In this document: positions 1 through 8,795 of the stretch, piece after piece
Layout: each line of letters starts with the position of its first letter
Numbering within the stretch: position 1 is the first letter of the stretch
Assembly (NCBI RefSeq): GCF_007754425.1
Contig: NZ_CP037452.1
Coordinates: 1,018,501 to 1,082,500, forward strand
Length of the DNA: 64,000 nt
Direction: 5' to 3'
Source: Gimesia fumaroli
GTDB lineage: Bacteria; Planctomycetota; Planctomycetia; Planctomycetales; Planctomycetaceae
Translations under genes and position numbers: made by a program
Notes under the pieces: generated by a model
What the model was told of the DNA's origin: nothing
Seen by the model: only the letters and a program-made list of their open reading frames with translations
Database searches by the model: none

Positions 1-1527
1 GCTTATGCAGCAGACACTCTGAATATTCAACTCGGCATTAAGAATGTCGATCTCTATATCAGTAGCACCTATGTCACCGGCAATCGGCATTCCGCCGTTG
101 CGGGACCGATTTCTGTCAGCGTCGGTCACCAGAAACCGGTCTGGCTCAGTTTCGATGTGAAACCATATATCAAAAATAATCAACTCAAACTGCAACTTGT
201 ACGCACACGATTCAATATTCCGCAGAATAACTGGTACGTCTCCGGGCCCGCCGGCGTCTCCACACGCGGCATTGGCATGACCGCAGAGAAAGTTTCCAGC
301 GGACTCGTCGATGGAATCTACGGCAGTAAGGGACGTATTGAACAAGAAGTCAAAGCCATCGTGCCCGGCCTCGTGGAAGAACTGGAAAAACAACTCAACT
401 TCGACGAAGCCAGTCAGGTCGTCAATGCCGTCTGGCCGTTACCCGTATATCAGCCGCGGATGAAACTTTCACCGCGAGAAGTCGTCACAGATAAAAAAGG
501 CGTTTCGATCAGCTTCGGCCTCAGCGTTGCCGCTCTGGAGCCAGATAAGTTTGACGGCAAAGTGAGACGGCTGAATTCACTGGGGAGATCGGTCAACGAC
601 ATTCCCAAAGTCAGCGACCTGCAGGTGGGCGTCGCGCCCAGCATGCTCAAACCGTTAACCGAGATGCTGGTCGAAGCCGATGTCGCCCGCATCCCCGTTC
701 AGGATGTCCCCGGTCATTCCTTTGCACCACTGGCAGAACCCAAAACACTGCAGCAGGTCTTTCCCGATCTGAAACAGTACGGCGATAACGTCAAAATCTG
801 GTCGGAACTCGTGTTAACCAAACCGATTCAGGTCGAAGATGCCAGCCAACCGAAAAAAACAAAAGGGAATCCATTCCGCTTTGTCGTCCCGCAAGCAGCC
901 ATCTCGATGGCCATCAAAAAATCGGCTGCCAATAAAGATTGGATTCCCTACGCCGAGTATTCACTCTCGGTCAGTCAGGATGTCGAGCCGGAAATTGTCG
1001 ATCGCACCTATTCCAAACGCGCCCTGCGCTTGAACTGGGAAGGGGGCTCACGCATCGGCGGCACCGCTCGCTTTGCACCCGAGTACAAACCGCAGGATGC
1101 CAAAATCAACCAGCAAAAATTCCAGGCTCTGGTGCAGTCCGCCTGGGATGGCTGGACGAAGCAGGGCCCCGCGTCCGTTGCGGAGATCCCCGATATCGAA
1201 CTCGGTTTTGGCCTGTACCGCGTCAACAAAGTCAACTGGTCCACGCCGCAGTTATTGGCGACGTTTACCGTGCCCGAGTTGAAGATTACCAATAATACGA
1301 AAATCGATATGGAGTACGAACTGAAAAGTCCCTACAGCGATTGGGGCGGCCCTTACACGTTGAAGCCGGGTGAATCGCACGCCTTCGACGCGGCGACTCC
1401 GCTGACTTACCGACGCAAGGTAAATAACCGCCTGCAGGTTTACACCTTAGCCGCCGGTTCCCACTATGAATTCGATCCACAGAACGGCGATCAGAGTGGC
1501 ACCCTGTTTGAAGCCGCCGACAATTGA
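1..1527 (+). CDS. Secreted protein of unknown function (5' end outside window)
   Basis: The reading frame is open from base 1 to the TGA at 1525-1527, so the gene starts upstream of the window; the GTG at 157 is an internal codon. The first residues visible, AYAADTLNIQ, look like the end of a signal peptide (A-x-A) followed by the mature chain, so little is probably missing. About 508 residues are visible, with alternating beta-type segments and no transmembrane helix or family motif I recognise. The C-terminal part (about residues 430-500) is rich in beta-strand-like sequence. The stop codon is back to back with the stop of the convergent gene (TGATCA at 1525-1530). Function unknown; periplasmic or surface location is inferred from the presumed signal peptide. 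Confidence 0.7.
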   Translation, partial: AYAADTLNIQLGIKNVDLYISSTYVTGNRHSAVAGPISVSVGHQKPVWLSFDVKPYIKNNQLKLQLVRTRFNIPQNNWYVSGPAGVSTRGIGMTAEKVSSGLVDGIYGSKGRIEQEVKAIVPGLVEELEKQLNFDEASQVVNAVWPLPVYQPRMKLSPREVVTDKKGVSISFGLSVAALEPDKFDGKVRRLNSLGRSVNDIPKVSDLQVGVAPSMLKPLTEMLVEADVARIPVQDVPGHSFAPLAEPKTLQQVFPDLKQYGDNVKIWSELVLTKPIQVEDASQPKKTKGNPFRFVVPQAAISMAIKKSAANKDWIPYAEYSLSVSQDVEPEIVDRTYSKRALRLNWEGGSRIGGTARFAPEYKPQDAKINQQKFQALVQSAWDGWTKQGPASVAEIPDIELGFGLYRVNKVNWSTPQLLATFTVPELKITNNTKIDMEYELKSPYSDWGGPYTLKPGESHAFDAATPLTYRRKVNNRLQVYTLAAGSHYEFDPQNGDQSGTLFEAADN

Positions 1528-3153
1528 TCAATTTTCCGCGGGTTCTTCAGTCACGCTCTCGCTGACAGAGATCAGCGGGAGCAGCGTCTGTTCCAGCAGG
1601 GTGGCGGGTGCGATGCCGAGCACGACAATCAGCAACACCAGAGGGCTGAATGCAAGCCAGGTGAGTCCGATATTTTCGTGCGAACGAACCGGCGTTGCAC
1701 TGACAGCGGGAAGTTCTGTTGGTTGATCGACTTTCATTAACCGCCAGAAACCGCGAATCAGCGCCAGGTTAAACAGCAGACTCCCCAATAGAAAACTCAA
1801 CGCGAGCAGAACGCCCTGATTGGCCAGGCTCCACAGCAATGCGAATCCCGCCGTAAATCCTCCCAGTCCCGGCATACCCAGCAACGTCAATAAAGACAGG
1901 CCGGCGATTCCCATGAACAGTTTGTGAGTGCGTTTCTGTTGTTCTAATCCAATCAAAGGCAGCACCAGAAACAGCAGGCAGCAGGCCAGCCCCTGAATCA
2001 GATTCCATGACAGGTATTGGGAAACCGCTGTCGCATCGGCGGCAAATAAGATCGTCAACACCAGCGAAGTCTGCCCGATCAAAAACCAGACCACAATCGT
2101 AAGCAGATCTTTTCTCAAACTGGCAATCAGCGCCGCGATCAGAAAACCGAAACTACCCCACAACGCCAGCAGCGAAGACACGCTGGTACCGACCGAAAAC
2201 GTTAACGGAACCAGAAAGCGAACCATTCCGTAAATACTGACCTTGGTGATCAAAGTCAGCAGTACCAGATACCAGCCGATTCCCTCGGGCGCGGAACCCG
2301 CTTGCGCAGGCAGCAACTTCAACCACTGCGTCAACTGATAGTGGACCGGAAACAAGGCGCCTTTGATGACAAAGCCCGATAGTAACATCAGAAAAATCCA
2401 GGGAGACACAGTGCTCCAATACGCTTGGGCAACCGGGTAGAGCGAAACATCGCTGACAGTTCCCTGCAGGATCGATTCAAACTGCAGCGTCAGAGGTTGC
2501 GGCCCTTCCAACAGCACGCCCTGCATCCAGGTATGTCCGGTCGCCGCCAGTAACAGGCCTCCCATGATCAGGCCGTCTCCCAGAAACTGCAGATACATCG
2601 TGCTCTCAAAAACAGAACGCGAACGGCTACCGCTGGCCAGTCGAATCAGGCACAGCAGACAAAACGTCGTCAGCATCAGGAACGTAAGAAAGCTGAGCAA
2701 ATCGAAAGAGACAAACAGCCCCGCCAGCAGCGCCTGTAACAACATTAGTAGAAAATAGTGTTGTTGCGAGACGTCCGTCATCCGATGAATCAACAGTGTC
2801 AGCACAGGCCACAAGCAGGTTGGCAGCAGTAGAAACCAGACAGCCGTCGCATCCAGGGCCCATTTGATAACCCGCTCGTTCCGTTCCTCCGCTGACGCCG
2901 TTTCGGTAGCAGGAAGTTTTAACGTGACAGAAATTGCCCGGGTTGGCCGGTCATCCTCGTCAGTCTGCAGGAAAGGAGAGAACATTACCGCAGCCAGGAT
3001 CAGACAGGAAACCAGCGAATTGGAAAATGCGGTCCAGCGAGTAAACTCCAGTCCCAGCCGCGATGCACCCCACCCAAAGCACGCACCGATGACTGGCATG
3101 ACAACCAGTAATACAGGTGACAGGGGAATGATGGCATTCAGGAATGAGTTCAT
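1528..3153 (-). CDS. NuoM/NuoN-like antiporter-type membrane subunit
   Basis: 541 residues, almost entirely transmembrane helices (about 13-14). It resembles the proton-translocating antiporter subunits of complex I (NuoL/M/N, MrpA/D). The recognisable core is the segment FVIKGALFPVHYQL, matching the TM7 lysine region K-x-P-x-FPLHTWLPD, then LRKDLLTIVVW matching the QKDLKK-x-IAYSS region, and a GMPGLGGFTAGF segment matching the late GLPGLSGF motif. The FWE-type TM5 glutamate is not present at the expected place (sequence reads LSFLTFLML). It is the last gene of a six-gene minus-strand run, 64 bp after the NuoL-like gene. The role in ion transport is inferred from the family; loss of the TM5 glutamate makes normal proton pumping doubtful. 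Confidence 0.8.
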   Translation of the reverse strand: MNSFLNAIIPLSPVLLVVMPVIGACFGWGASRLGLEFTRWTAFSNSLVSCLILAAVMFSPFLQTDEDDRPTRAISVTLKLPATETASAEERNERVIKWALDATAVWFLLLPTCLWPVLTLLIHRMTDVSQQHYFLLMLLQALLAGLFVSFDLLSFLTFLMLTTFCLLCLIRLASGSRSRSVFESTMYLQFLGDGLIMGGLLLAATGHTWMQGVLLEGPQPLTLQFESILQGTVSDVSLYPVAQAYWSTVSPWIFLMLLSGFVIKGALFPVHYQLTQWLKLLPAQAGSAPEGIGWYLVLLTLITKVSIYGMVRFLVPLTFSVGTSVSSLLALWGSFGFLIAALIASLRKDLLTIVVWFLIGQTSLVLTILFAADATAVSQYLSWNLIQGLACCLLFLVLPLIGLEQQKRTHKLFMGIAGLSLLTLLGMPGLGGFTAGFALLWSLANQGVLLALSFLLGSLLFNLALIRGFWRLMKVDQPTELPAVSATPVRSHENIGLTWLAFSPLVLLIVVLGIAPATLLEQTLLPLISVSESVTEEPAEN

Positions 3154-3217
3154 GAGTGGCTCGAAGCAATCACATTTATGGGACTGGAATCAAAAGACGG
3201 GAAACAGGAAACAACGT

Positions 3218-5104
3218 TTATATCTGCAACACCATCAGCACGAAAATTAAAATGGAAAGCGTAAACAGCAGCACGAGCGTCTGAAAGGCAGTCTGGCCGT
3301 TCTGCATCTGTTTCAACAGCTGACCCCAGTATTCAGGTAGCGTCTCCAGGGAAAATCGGCTGCACAGTGTCACAATCCATTCATCCAACAGAGAGGCGAA
3401 TTTCGCACAAAACTGCAGGGGGTGAATCAACGCCCGGTTCAACAGCGTGAGTGAATAGTAGTGCGACTGTCCTAATTGAATCAGTGCCGGCTCCGGGGAT
3501 GCATCGGGTTTGCGGCGATCTGTTTTCGACGCCGTCATCCAGGCCAGGACCAGTGCCACCAGTGGCATCACACAAAACAGACTGCAGAACAACCAGTCAC
3601 GATCAAAGGGATTCTCGCTGTCGCCCGTCATCAACGCCGGCCAGAGTTGCGGGAAGATCGGCAGCCGAACATAAACGGAAACACTTGTCAAACAAATCAA
3701 AACCGTGATACCCCACAGCGGCAGCACAGGAAAGTTCGCGCGACTGTCGGATGAAACCGATCTGGCATTGAGGAAAAAATAAAACCGGGCCAGTCCAAAG
3801 ACATAGCCGGCGAGAATGAACAGCATCAGCCAGACCATCAACTCCGACCGCAAATTCTGTGCGGCGGCTCGGGCCGCGATCAGTGGATTCAACATCGTAC
3901 CCAGGCCAGCGACGGACGCGGTCAGTAACAGTAGCACGCAGATTTGAATCGAACCCATCGATTGTAATGGCAGCGTTCCCTCCTGCAACCGATGCTGAAT
4001 GGGGATCAGCACAGCAAATAGACTGGTCTGCAGCAGTACCAGCGCCAGAATCAGATGCAGCGAAGAGCCGCGACTCATCCCCAGAATGGCGACCGTCATA
4101 CCTGCCATAGTTGCAGAAAGCCAGTACAACACGCGGTCTCGCTGCTGACCGCGCGTGAGACTGATCGCGGAGAACAGCGTGAGGAATGCAGACAGGGTTC
4201 CCAGTTGCAGCAGCAGACGCTGGTTGGCTTGAATCGCGAAAAAATAGGGAGCCGTACGCAGTAGCAAAAACAGACCTGCGGGAAGTGAGAGCAGACTGAG
4301 TGTTGCTAAAGAGGATGAATTCCAGGGCGTTTGACGGCAGACAATCAGTGCGGACGCCGGAAACAGATTCAGGCGAGGCAGGGCGGCCAGAAAGAGTGCT
4401 GCCCCGATACCGGGCAAAGCGACCCGGTTTTGTGTGAACGCGGCCTGAATCGCATCCGGCTGCAGACAGGTCAGGAAATGCAACGACTGAAAGTTGACGC
4501 TGATTAAAAAAATCGCCAGCAGCAGCATCCCGTCCGAGAATGCATTCCAGCCCCACCAGTGTCGGTGCTCTGTTTCCTGCGGACTCTCGTCGGGCAGATT
4601 CACTTCGTGCAGCAGATTCATGCTCATCGACAGCATCAGCCAGAACAGAAATAACTGCAAAAAGTTAGTCGCCAGCACAATACCCGCGGTCGCGAAGAAG
4701 CTGAGTAAATACAACAGGGAAGTAAACTGCCGACGCGAACGCGGGGCAGGAACTGTCGAGAAAGAATGGTCGAGCAGCAGGTAAAACAGTGAAGCCAGCG
4801 AGATCAACAGAAAAAACGCAAGACTCAGCGGGTCCAACAAGACACCGATTGAGAGCCGACCTTCCTCTCCACTACCCAGCGAGAGCCAGTCAATCAACGT
4901 CCGTGAATAAGATTGACTCTGAAGCCGGGAACGGAAATAAAAGACGGACGTGACCGCAACCATTGTGGTCAGTACGACACCAATTAACGCGGGCCAGTGC
5001 GGACGTCCTTTTAATATTCGGAATCCCACGAGCGCAGCTACCAGCACCATCACGAAGGGCGTGATCAGACTCAGTTGCAGTAACAGCGTGATCGTTTTAT
5101 CCAC
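3218..5104 (-). CDS. NuoL-like antiporter-type membrane subunit, divergent
   Basis: 628 residues from a GTG start at 5104 that overlaps the end of the NuoK-like gene by 8 bp; a further upstream ATG (5167) lies inside that gene and would give a polar, unlikely N-terminus. Around 15 transmembrane helices. Topology and position in the operon identify it as a NuoL-type subunit, but the family signatures are eroded: the GWE/FWE glutamate of TM5 reads FWLM, the GKSAQFPLHTWLPDA block reads LPRLNLFPASAL, and the TM12 H-x-x-FKALLF lysine region reads LVLLQTSLFAVL. The C-terminus (about residues 600-628) ends in a single hydrophobic helix, as expected for the L-type anchor. Membrane location is secure; proton translocation is not. 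Confidence 0.75.
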   Translation of the reverse strand: MDKTITLLLQLSLITPFVMVLVAALVGFRILKGRPHWPALIGVVLTTMVAVTSVFYFRSRLQSQSYSRTLIDWLSLGSGEEGRLSIGVLLDPLSLAFFLLISLASLFYLLLDHSFSTVPAPRSRRQFTSLLYLLSFFATAGIVLATNFLQLFLFWLMLSMSMNLLHEVNLPDESPQETEHRHWWGWNAFSDGMLLLAIFLISVNFQSLHFLTCLQPDAIQAAFTQNRVALPGIGAALFLAALPRLNLFPASALIVCRQTPWNSSSLATLSLLSLPAGLFLLLRTAPYFFAIQANQRLLLQLGTLSAFLTLFSAISLTRGQQRDRVLYWLSATMAGMTVAILGMSRGSSLHLILALVLLQTSLFAVLIPIQHRLQEGTLPLQSMGSIQICVLLLLTASVAGLGTMLNPLIAARAAAQNLRSELMVWLMLFILAGYVFGLARFYFFLNARSVSSDSRANFPVLPLWGITVLICLTSVSVYVRLPIFPQLWPALMTGDSENPFDRDWLFCSLFCVMPLVALVLAWMTASKTDRRKPDASPEPALIQLGQSHYYSLTLLNRALIHPLQFCAKFASLLDEWIVTLCSRFSLETLPEYWGQLLKQMQNGQTAFQTLVLLFTLSILIFVLMVLQI

Positions 5105-5429
5105 GCGAGATTGTTCCTTCCCGCGATTTCGGTTCGACCTGCTCCTGCTGCAAATATCGACGGGCATGAAAAATCAGAGCGGCCAGCGTACACAGCAACG
5201 TGATTACGATCAACGCCACGATCAGGAAATAGAAGTTCCCCGCCCGCGAATTTTGAAATGGTCCATAGGCGGCAAAGACCAGACCGGCGCCCTGCAGCCA
5301 GAGTAACAGTGAAAACACGGTCGCCAGCCGATTGCGCTGTAGCAGCATGCCCAGAAAACCAAGCACGATCAGCGTCACCGCGATCATCAGGTGATTATGC
5401 AGCAGGGGGGCAGATTGCATTAGGATCAT
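5097..5429 (-). CDS. NuoK-like small membrane subunit
   Basis: 110 residues from the ATG at 5429, which overlaps the stop of the preceding gene as ATGA and has GGGGAG about 8 bases upstream; an ATG at 5444 is also in frame but less likely. Three transmembrane helices in a protein of NuoK/MrpC size. The N-terminus (LLHNHLMIAVTLIVLGFLGM) matches the start of NuoK well. The two conserved membrane glutamates of NuoK (GLEIMINA and AAAEASIGLA) are replaced by hydrophobic residues (SLLLWLQGAG and VALIVITLLC). The C-terminal tail is charged and cytoplasmic. Assignment rests on size, topology and synteny between J-like and L-like genes. Confidence 0.7.
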   Translation of the reverse strand: MILMQSAPLLHNHLMIAVTLIVLGFLGMLLQRNRLATVFSLLLWLQGAGLVFAAYGPFQNSRAGNFYFLIVALIVITLLCTLAALIFHARRYLQQEQVEPKSREGTISRG

Positions 5430-6226
5430 TTTCGTACTCCCCATTCATCTGAATAAGTCAAGTCCGGGTCATGTGCTTTTGCGTTCAGCCGTGTGATACC
5501 CACATAGGAAACTCCCACAAAAATCAGCAGTAAAATCAACGTCGTCCAGTGTGCGGTTAAGAACTGTTGTACCAGCGCCAGGTCTTCGACCTTCGCCGCT
5601 GGTTCCGTCTCCGCTGTCGGTTGATCCGTGATTGATCCCCATTCCCGATGCACCACCCAGAGACAGCCACAGAGCAGCAAACCACACGCCAGACAGGACA
5701 GAAACGGCTCTCGAAAGGGGCCTTCGTCGTCAGAATCATTCGTGTATGTGTCCGGCGTGAAAATGCCGCGATACAGAAACAGCAGCACCATTCCTCCCAG
5801 AATCATCCAGCAGAGCAACACCAGCGGCAACAGCTTTGCCTGCAGCAATAACAGCCCGCTGGTCAGAAACGAAATCGTGGCCGCGGTGAGAGACCATTTC
5901 AAATCGGAAGATAAAACAGCCGCCGCGCCAAAACCGAGTACGATGAATGCCGTCGTAAACTGGCTAATCAGAACGAACAGCTCCTGGGCGCGACTTCCGG
6001 TTTCTGCAGACAGCGGCCGGCCAAACCAGAAAAATAACACTGCCAGCGCGAACAACGACAACGCCGGCCAGCCCCAGTGCATTTGGCGTGACTTGTCTGC
6101 CGTTGAATGCGAATCCACATTCAGATAACCATAGATGCCGGTTATCATCAGCAGTACCAGCACCGCCAGCGTCATAAACAGCAGGTTATCCGCAGTGCCC
6201 GGCAAGTAAAAGAAAAGGTCGTTCAT
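5426..6226 (-). CDS. NuoJ-like membrane subunit
   Basis: 266 residues from ATG at 6226 (GTGGA just upstream); the longer frame reaching 6304 would overlap the upstream gene and gives an arginine-rich N-terminus, so it was not used. About 6-7 transmembrane helices with a polar loop after about residue 165 that is rich in Asp and Glu. It sits at the NuoJ position, between H-like and K-like genes, and has the NuoJ pattern of a helix bundle followed by a longer loop and a last helix. Sequence identity to NuoJ is low, so the name is mostly positional. The stop overlaps the start of the K-like gene (ATGA), indicating translational coupling. Confidence 0.55.
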   Translation of the reverse strand: MNDLFFYLPGTADNLLFMTLAVLVLLMITGIYGYLNVDSHSTADKSRQMHWGWPALSLFALAVLFFWFGRPLSAETGSRAQELFVLISQFTTAFIVLGFGAAAVLSSDLKWSLTAATISFLTSGLLLLQAKLLPLVLLCWMILGGMVLLFLYRGIFTPDTYTNDSDDEGPFREPFLSCLACGLLLCGCLWVVHREWGSITDQPTAETEPAAKVEDLALVQQFLTAHWTTLILLLIFVGVSYVGITRLNAKAHDPDLTYSDEWGVRK

Positions 6227-6257
6227 TCCACGTTTGATTTCTGTTGAGAGTTGAAAA

Positions 6258-7259
6258 TTAATCCGGAACCGTCGCCATCGATCCGATTGAATATTTCGGC
6301 ACAATAAATCCGGCCCAGATCGCCAGCAGACTGAAATTCAATAAAACATGCATCAAATGATCGGACATCCCCAGTATATGAAAAGCAAGAAACGACGCTG
6401 TTACCGAGATCAAAGCCAGCCAGAGAATCATTTTCCAGAGCTCTGTCGGGTCGGCGCTTCTTCGCCGCAAAAATGTTTTCAGTCGCAACGTCATCCAGAT
6501 CAAAACCGGGATCAACACCACCTGAATTACTGCCCCTCCGATGTCCAGAGGCGTATTCTCTGTCTCGCTTGACGCAAAGCAGCTGCGCCCCCCGATCAGT
6601 GAGACGATCAGGAGTACGCCGGTCAGCATCCGCAATTCACGAATCCAGTTCTGAACCGGGCTCACGCGATGAGTGGGACAGGCATTGATCAACAGATAAG
6701 GTCCGAGCAAAGCCAGTACAAACGCCAGACAACCCAGCGGCTGCAGTGCAAACAGCCACATGGACGTGACGGCACCTTTCGCAGCTTGTGGGGAATCAAT
6801 GGGCAAATACGCGGCAACCGCGGCCCACGCCAGTAACAGCGGCAGCCAGAAATAACTGTTGAGTAACAACGCCGCCGAAGAATTCTGTCGTCGTTCCGTC
6901 AACGCCAGACTGATTTCGCCGGCAATCTGCAGCAAGGTAACCAGTCCCAGAATTATCAACGATGCAAACGAGCCAGACACCATGAAAGCCCCGGCAGGCA
7001 ATCGGGAATGAAAGGGCGAAAGCAGGATCGCCAGTTGAGGAATAATACCGATCGACAGCAGACAACAGCAGAGCGAAAAAAACAGCAGTCCACGCTGTGC
7101 CGACTTTTGCAGGTGACGCTGTCCCCAGGCAATACGCCGCATTGAATCGAACAGACGCGTTTTCAGATTCCGTGGTTCGTCCGTAAAAGCGGATTCTGCC
7201 AGGATGAGTGAAGCGAATAGCAACACAGCCAACAGTATCAACGACATCGCGATCAGCAT
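6258..7259 (-). CDS. NuoH-like membrane subunit, divergent
   Basis: 333 residues, about eight transmembrane helices, starting at an ATG fused to the stop of the preceding gene (TGATG at 7257-7261). NuoH is usually about 320-350 residues with eight helices, so length and topology fit, and the gene is at the NuoH position. The segment LLQIAGEISLALTERRQ resembles the region of NuoH that carries acidic residues next to the quinone site, but the characteristic FDLPEAE-type motif is not seen. Without NuoB and NuoD there is no classical quinone chamber for it to complete. A membrane-arm subunit is the best reading; another polytopic protein cannot be ruled out. Confidence 0.5.
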   Translation of the reverse strand: MLIAMSLILLAVLLFASLILAESAFTDEPRNLKTRLFDSMRRIAWGQRHLQKSAQRGLLFFSLCCCLLSIGIIPQLAILLSPFHSRLPAGAFMVSGSFASLIILGLVTLLQIAGEISLALTERRQNSSAALLLNSYFWLPLLLAWAAVAAYLPIDSPQAAKGAVTSMWLFALQPLGCLAFVLALLGPYLLINACPTHRVSPVQNWIRELRMLTGVLLIVSLIGGRSCFASSETENTPLDIGGAVIQVVLIPVLIWMTLRLKTFLRRRSADPTELWKMILWLALISVTASFLAFHILGMSDHLMHVLLNFSLLAIWAGFIVPKYSIGSMATVPD

Positions 7260-7702
7260 CAGGACAGCTCCTCTGTCTCTGGGGGCCGCTCCGTTAATCC
7301 GGCATCGTTGAGGTTAACCGCAGGAAAATCAGGCAGCGGTGAGTCGATGGTTTCCACAGTCGGCTTAGGAAACGACAACATGCCCGAGCAGACTGCCATA
7401 CCCCAGATCAAAACCAGTGCCCCCACCAGAGTGCCTGTCACAGGATGACGCCAGGACGCTGTTTGCATGCTGATCCCCAGCACCAATAACAGCGTTGGCA
7501 CGACAATCAACGCCGCCGTGAAATTCCAGTGCAGTTTGCGTGCTGCATCAGGAATCGAGTCCACGACATTCGTCTCTTCAGGTTGATGGGACGTCGATTC
7601 TGGTTCAGAGTCAGTCCGAAAGCCGACTTTGATCGCAAACCACACCAACAGTGAGCAGCAGACAGCGGTCAGAAGATAAATCAGAAAGGCAAACCATTCC
7701 AT
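7259..7702 (-). CDS. NuoA-like membrane protein, first gene of the operon
   Basis: 147 residues: helix 1 at about 4-26, a polar loop with many Glu and Ser to about residue 58, helices at about 62-80 and 87-108, then an acidic cytoplasmic tail. One helix, a loop, then two helices is the NuoA layout, and the position at the head of an A-H-J-K-L-M series fits, but no NuoA sequence signature is clear. The ATG at 7700-7702 faces the divergent gene at 7838; the 135-bp gap must carry both promoters. The stop is fused to the next start (TGATG). Confidence 0.45.
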   Translation of the reverse strand: MEWFAFLIYLLTAVCCSLLVWFAIKVGFRTDSEPESTSHQPEETNVVDSIPDAARKLHWNFTAALIVVPTLLLVLGISMQTASWRHPVTGTLVGALVLIWGMAVCSGMLSFPKPTVETIDSPLPDFPAVNLNDAGLTERPPETEELS

Positions 7703-7728
7703 GGCGGACTTTCAAGGGAGTGATTGTG

Positions 7729-7734
7729 TATAAT
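7729..7734 (+). promoter_or_regulatory. Candidate sigma-70 -10 box (TATAAT)
   Basis: TATAAT preceded by GTG lies in the divergent gap, about 104 bp before the TfoX-domain gene. No convincing -35 box is seen at 17 bp, so this is a weak call. Confidence 0.3.
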
Positions 7735-7837
7735 GTCATGTCAGGGTTGGCATACTGCATCAGAGCAAATTTTAAGTGAATTCGCTTCTGCTGCGAAGTG
7801 ACTGCATGCCTGCAAATCTTTCAATTGAGGAAAAGTA

Positions 7838-8113
7838 ATGGCCGCTGATGCTTTACAGGATTCCATTCCGATAGAAAAATTACGAAATCTGGGACCGAAG
7901 AGCGCTCACTGGCTGCAACAGGTCGGAATTCGGACCTGTGGTGATCTCAAGCAGACTGGTGCCGTTGCCGCGTATCTGCTGGTGAAGCAGCAACAGACGC
8001 GGTGCAGTCTGAATTTGCTCTATGCTTTACAGGGAGCACTGACCGGTGTTCACTGGAATCAACTGACTGAGAAAACCAGACAACAGCTCAGGGCAGAAGC
8101 CCGTAGTGAGTAG
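7838..8113 (+). CDS. TfoX C-terminal domain protein
   Basis: 91 residues that match the C-terminal domain of TfoX/Sxy proteins: LRNLGPKSAHWLQQVGIRT near residues 16-34, then the helix pair ending in LNLLYALQGALTGVHWNQL (residues 66-84). In competence regulators this domain follows an N-terminal TfoX domain; here it stands alone, as it does in many bacteria. The LGPKS-x-x-WL-x-x-VGI stretch resembles a helix-hairpin-helix-like fold, so a DNA or protein contact role is possible but unproven. It is 12 bp before the next gene and probably cotranscribed with it. A competence role should not be assumed. Confidence 0.85.
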   Translation: MAADALQDSIPIEKLRNLGPKSAHWLQQVGIRTCGDLKQTGAVAAYLLVKQQQTRCSLNLLYALQGALTGVHWNQLTEKTRQQLRAEARSE

Positions 8114-8125
8114 AAACAAAAGACG

Positions 8126-8506
8126 ATGTCCCCAGAACCCCGCACGCTGATTTTTGTCTATGGAACCTTAAAACGCGGCTTCTGCCGTTCCCATCATCTG
8201 GCAGATCAGATCTTTCTCGAAGCAGCACACACGATTCCCGGCTACACGATGTACGATTGCGGCGAGTATCCAGGTCTTGTGATTGATCCCGCAGATGGAG
8301 TCAGCATACAGGGAGAATTGTGGAGCGTCGACGGAGCGGGTATCGCGCGTCTCGATGAAGTCGAAGGCGTTTCCGAAAACTGGTTTTCGCGCCAGAAAAT
8401 CGAACTGCAGCATCCTGCCGTTTCGAAAACGGTACACGCCTATTACTTTGCAGGCGACGTCACACGTTTGCCCGTTTACGGCGACAATTGGATCAAAGAA
8501 ACATAA
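8126..8506 (+). CDS. Gamma-glutamylcyclotransferase (GGCT/AIG2) family protein
   Basis: 126 residues covering a complete AIG2-like/GGCT fold. The N-terminal signature VYGTLKRG (about residues 11-18) forms the substrate-binding loop of the family, and the acid in LDEVEGV (about residue 77) is at the position of the catalytic glutamate. The family releases 5-oxoproline from gamma-glutamyl amines or peptides, although many bacterial members have untested substrates. It follows the TfoX-domain gene by 12 bp. Cytoplasmic; no signal peptide. Confidence 0.85.
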   Translation: MSPEPRTLIFVYGTLKRGFCRSHHLADQIFLEAAHTIPGYTMYDCGEYPGLVIDPADGVSIQGELWSVDGAGIARLDEVEGVSENWFSRQKIELQHPAVSKTVHAYYFAGDVTRLPVYGDNWIKET

Positions 8507-8660
8507 AACTCAGATTGAGAGGGTTGTTATTGCAGATCCAGTTTCCAAAAATAAGTCATCATTCATTCATGAACAACGTCGATCCCGCAGGCCAGCTGGA
8601 AGTAGCATATGGCGAGAGAGAATGCGAGCAATTTCAAAATACCGGAACGAAGCAAGCCAT

Positions 8661-8690
8661 TGTAGGGGCTGGTCTATGTGCCAGCCCGCC
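8661..8690 (+). repeat. Dispersed repeat family A, copy 1
   Basis: Hairpin-forming unit TGTAGGGGCTGG-x-CTATGTG-x-CCAGCCCGCC. Other copies in the window start TGTAGGG and end CCCGC with complementary arms around an ATGTG core. Confidence 0.75.
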
Positions 8691-8795
8691 GAACGACGTG
8701 CAATCCTAAAATACTCTTGGAATGGAACCGGAAATAAACGAAGTTCCTTAACTTACAAAATCAGATCGAACCCGCATCGAAAGAGGGAGCAAGCC

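Noticed and set aside
3603..4556. 317-codon open frame inside the NuoL-like gene
   Set aside because: Same strand, other frame; shadow of the real gene, no ribosome site and no protein pattern.
8283..8795. In-frame upstream extension of the DUF1569 gene
   Set aside because: Overlaps the cyclotransferase gene and crosses a dispersed repeat; the ATG at 8796 has a good ribosome site.
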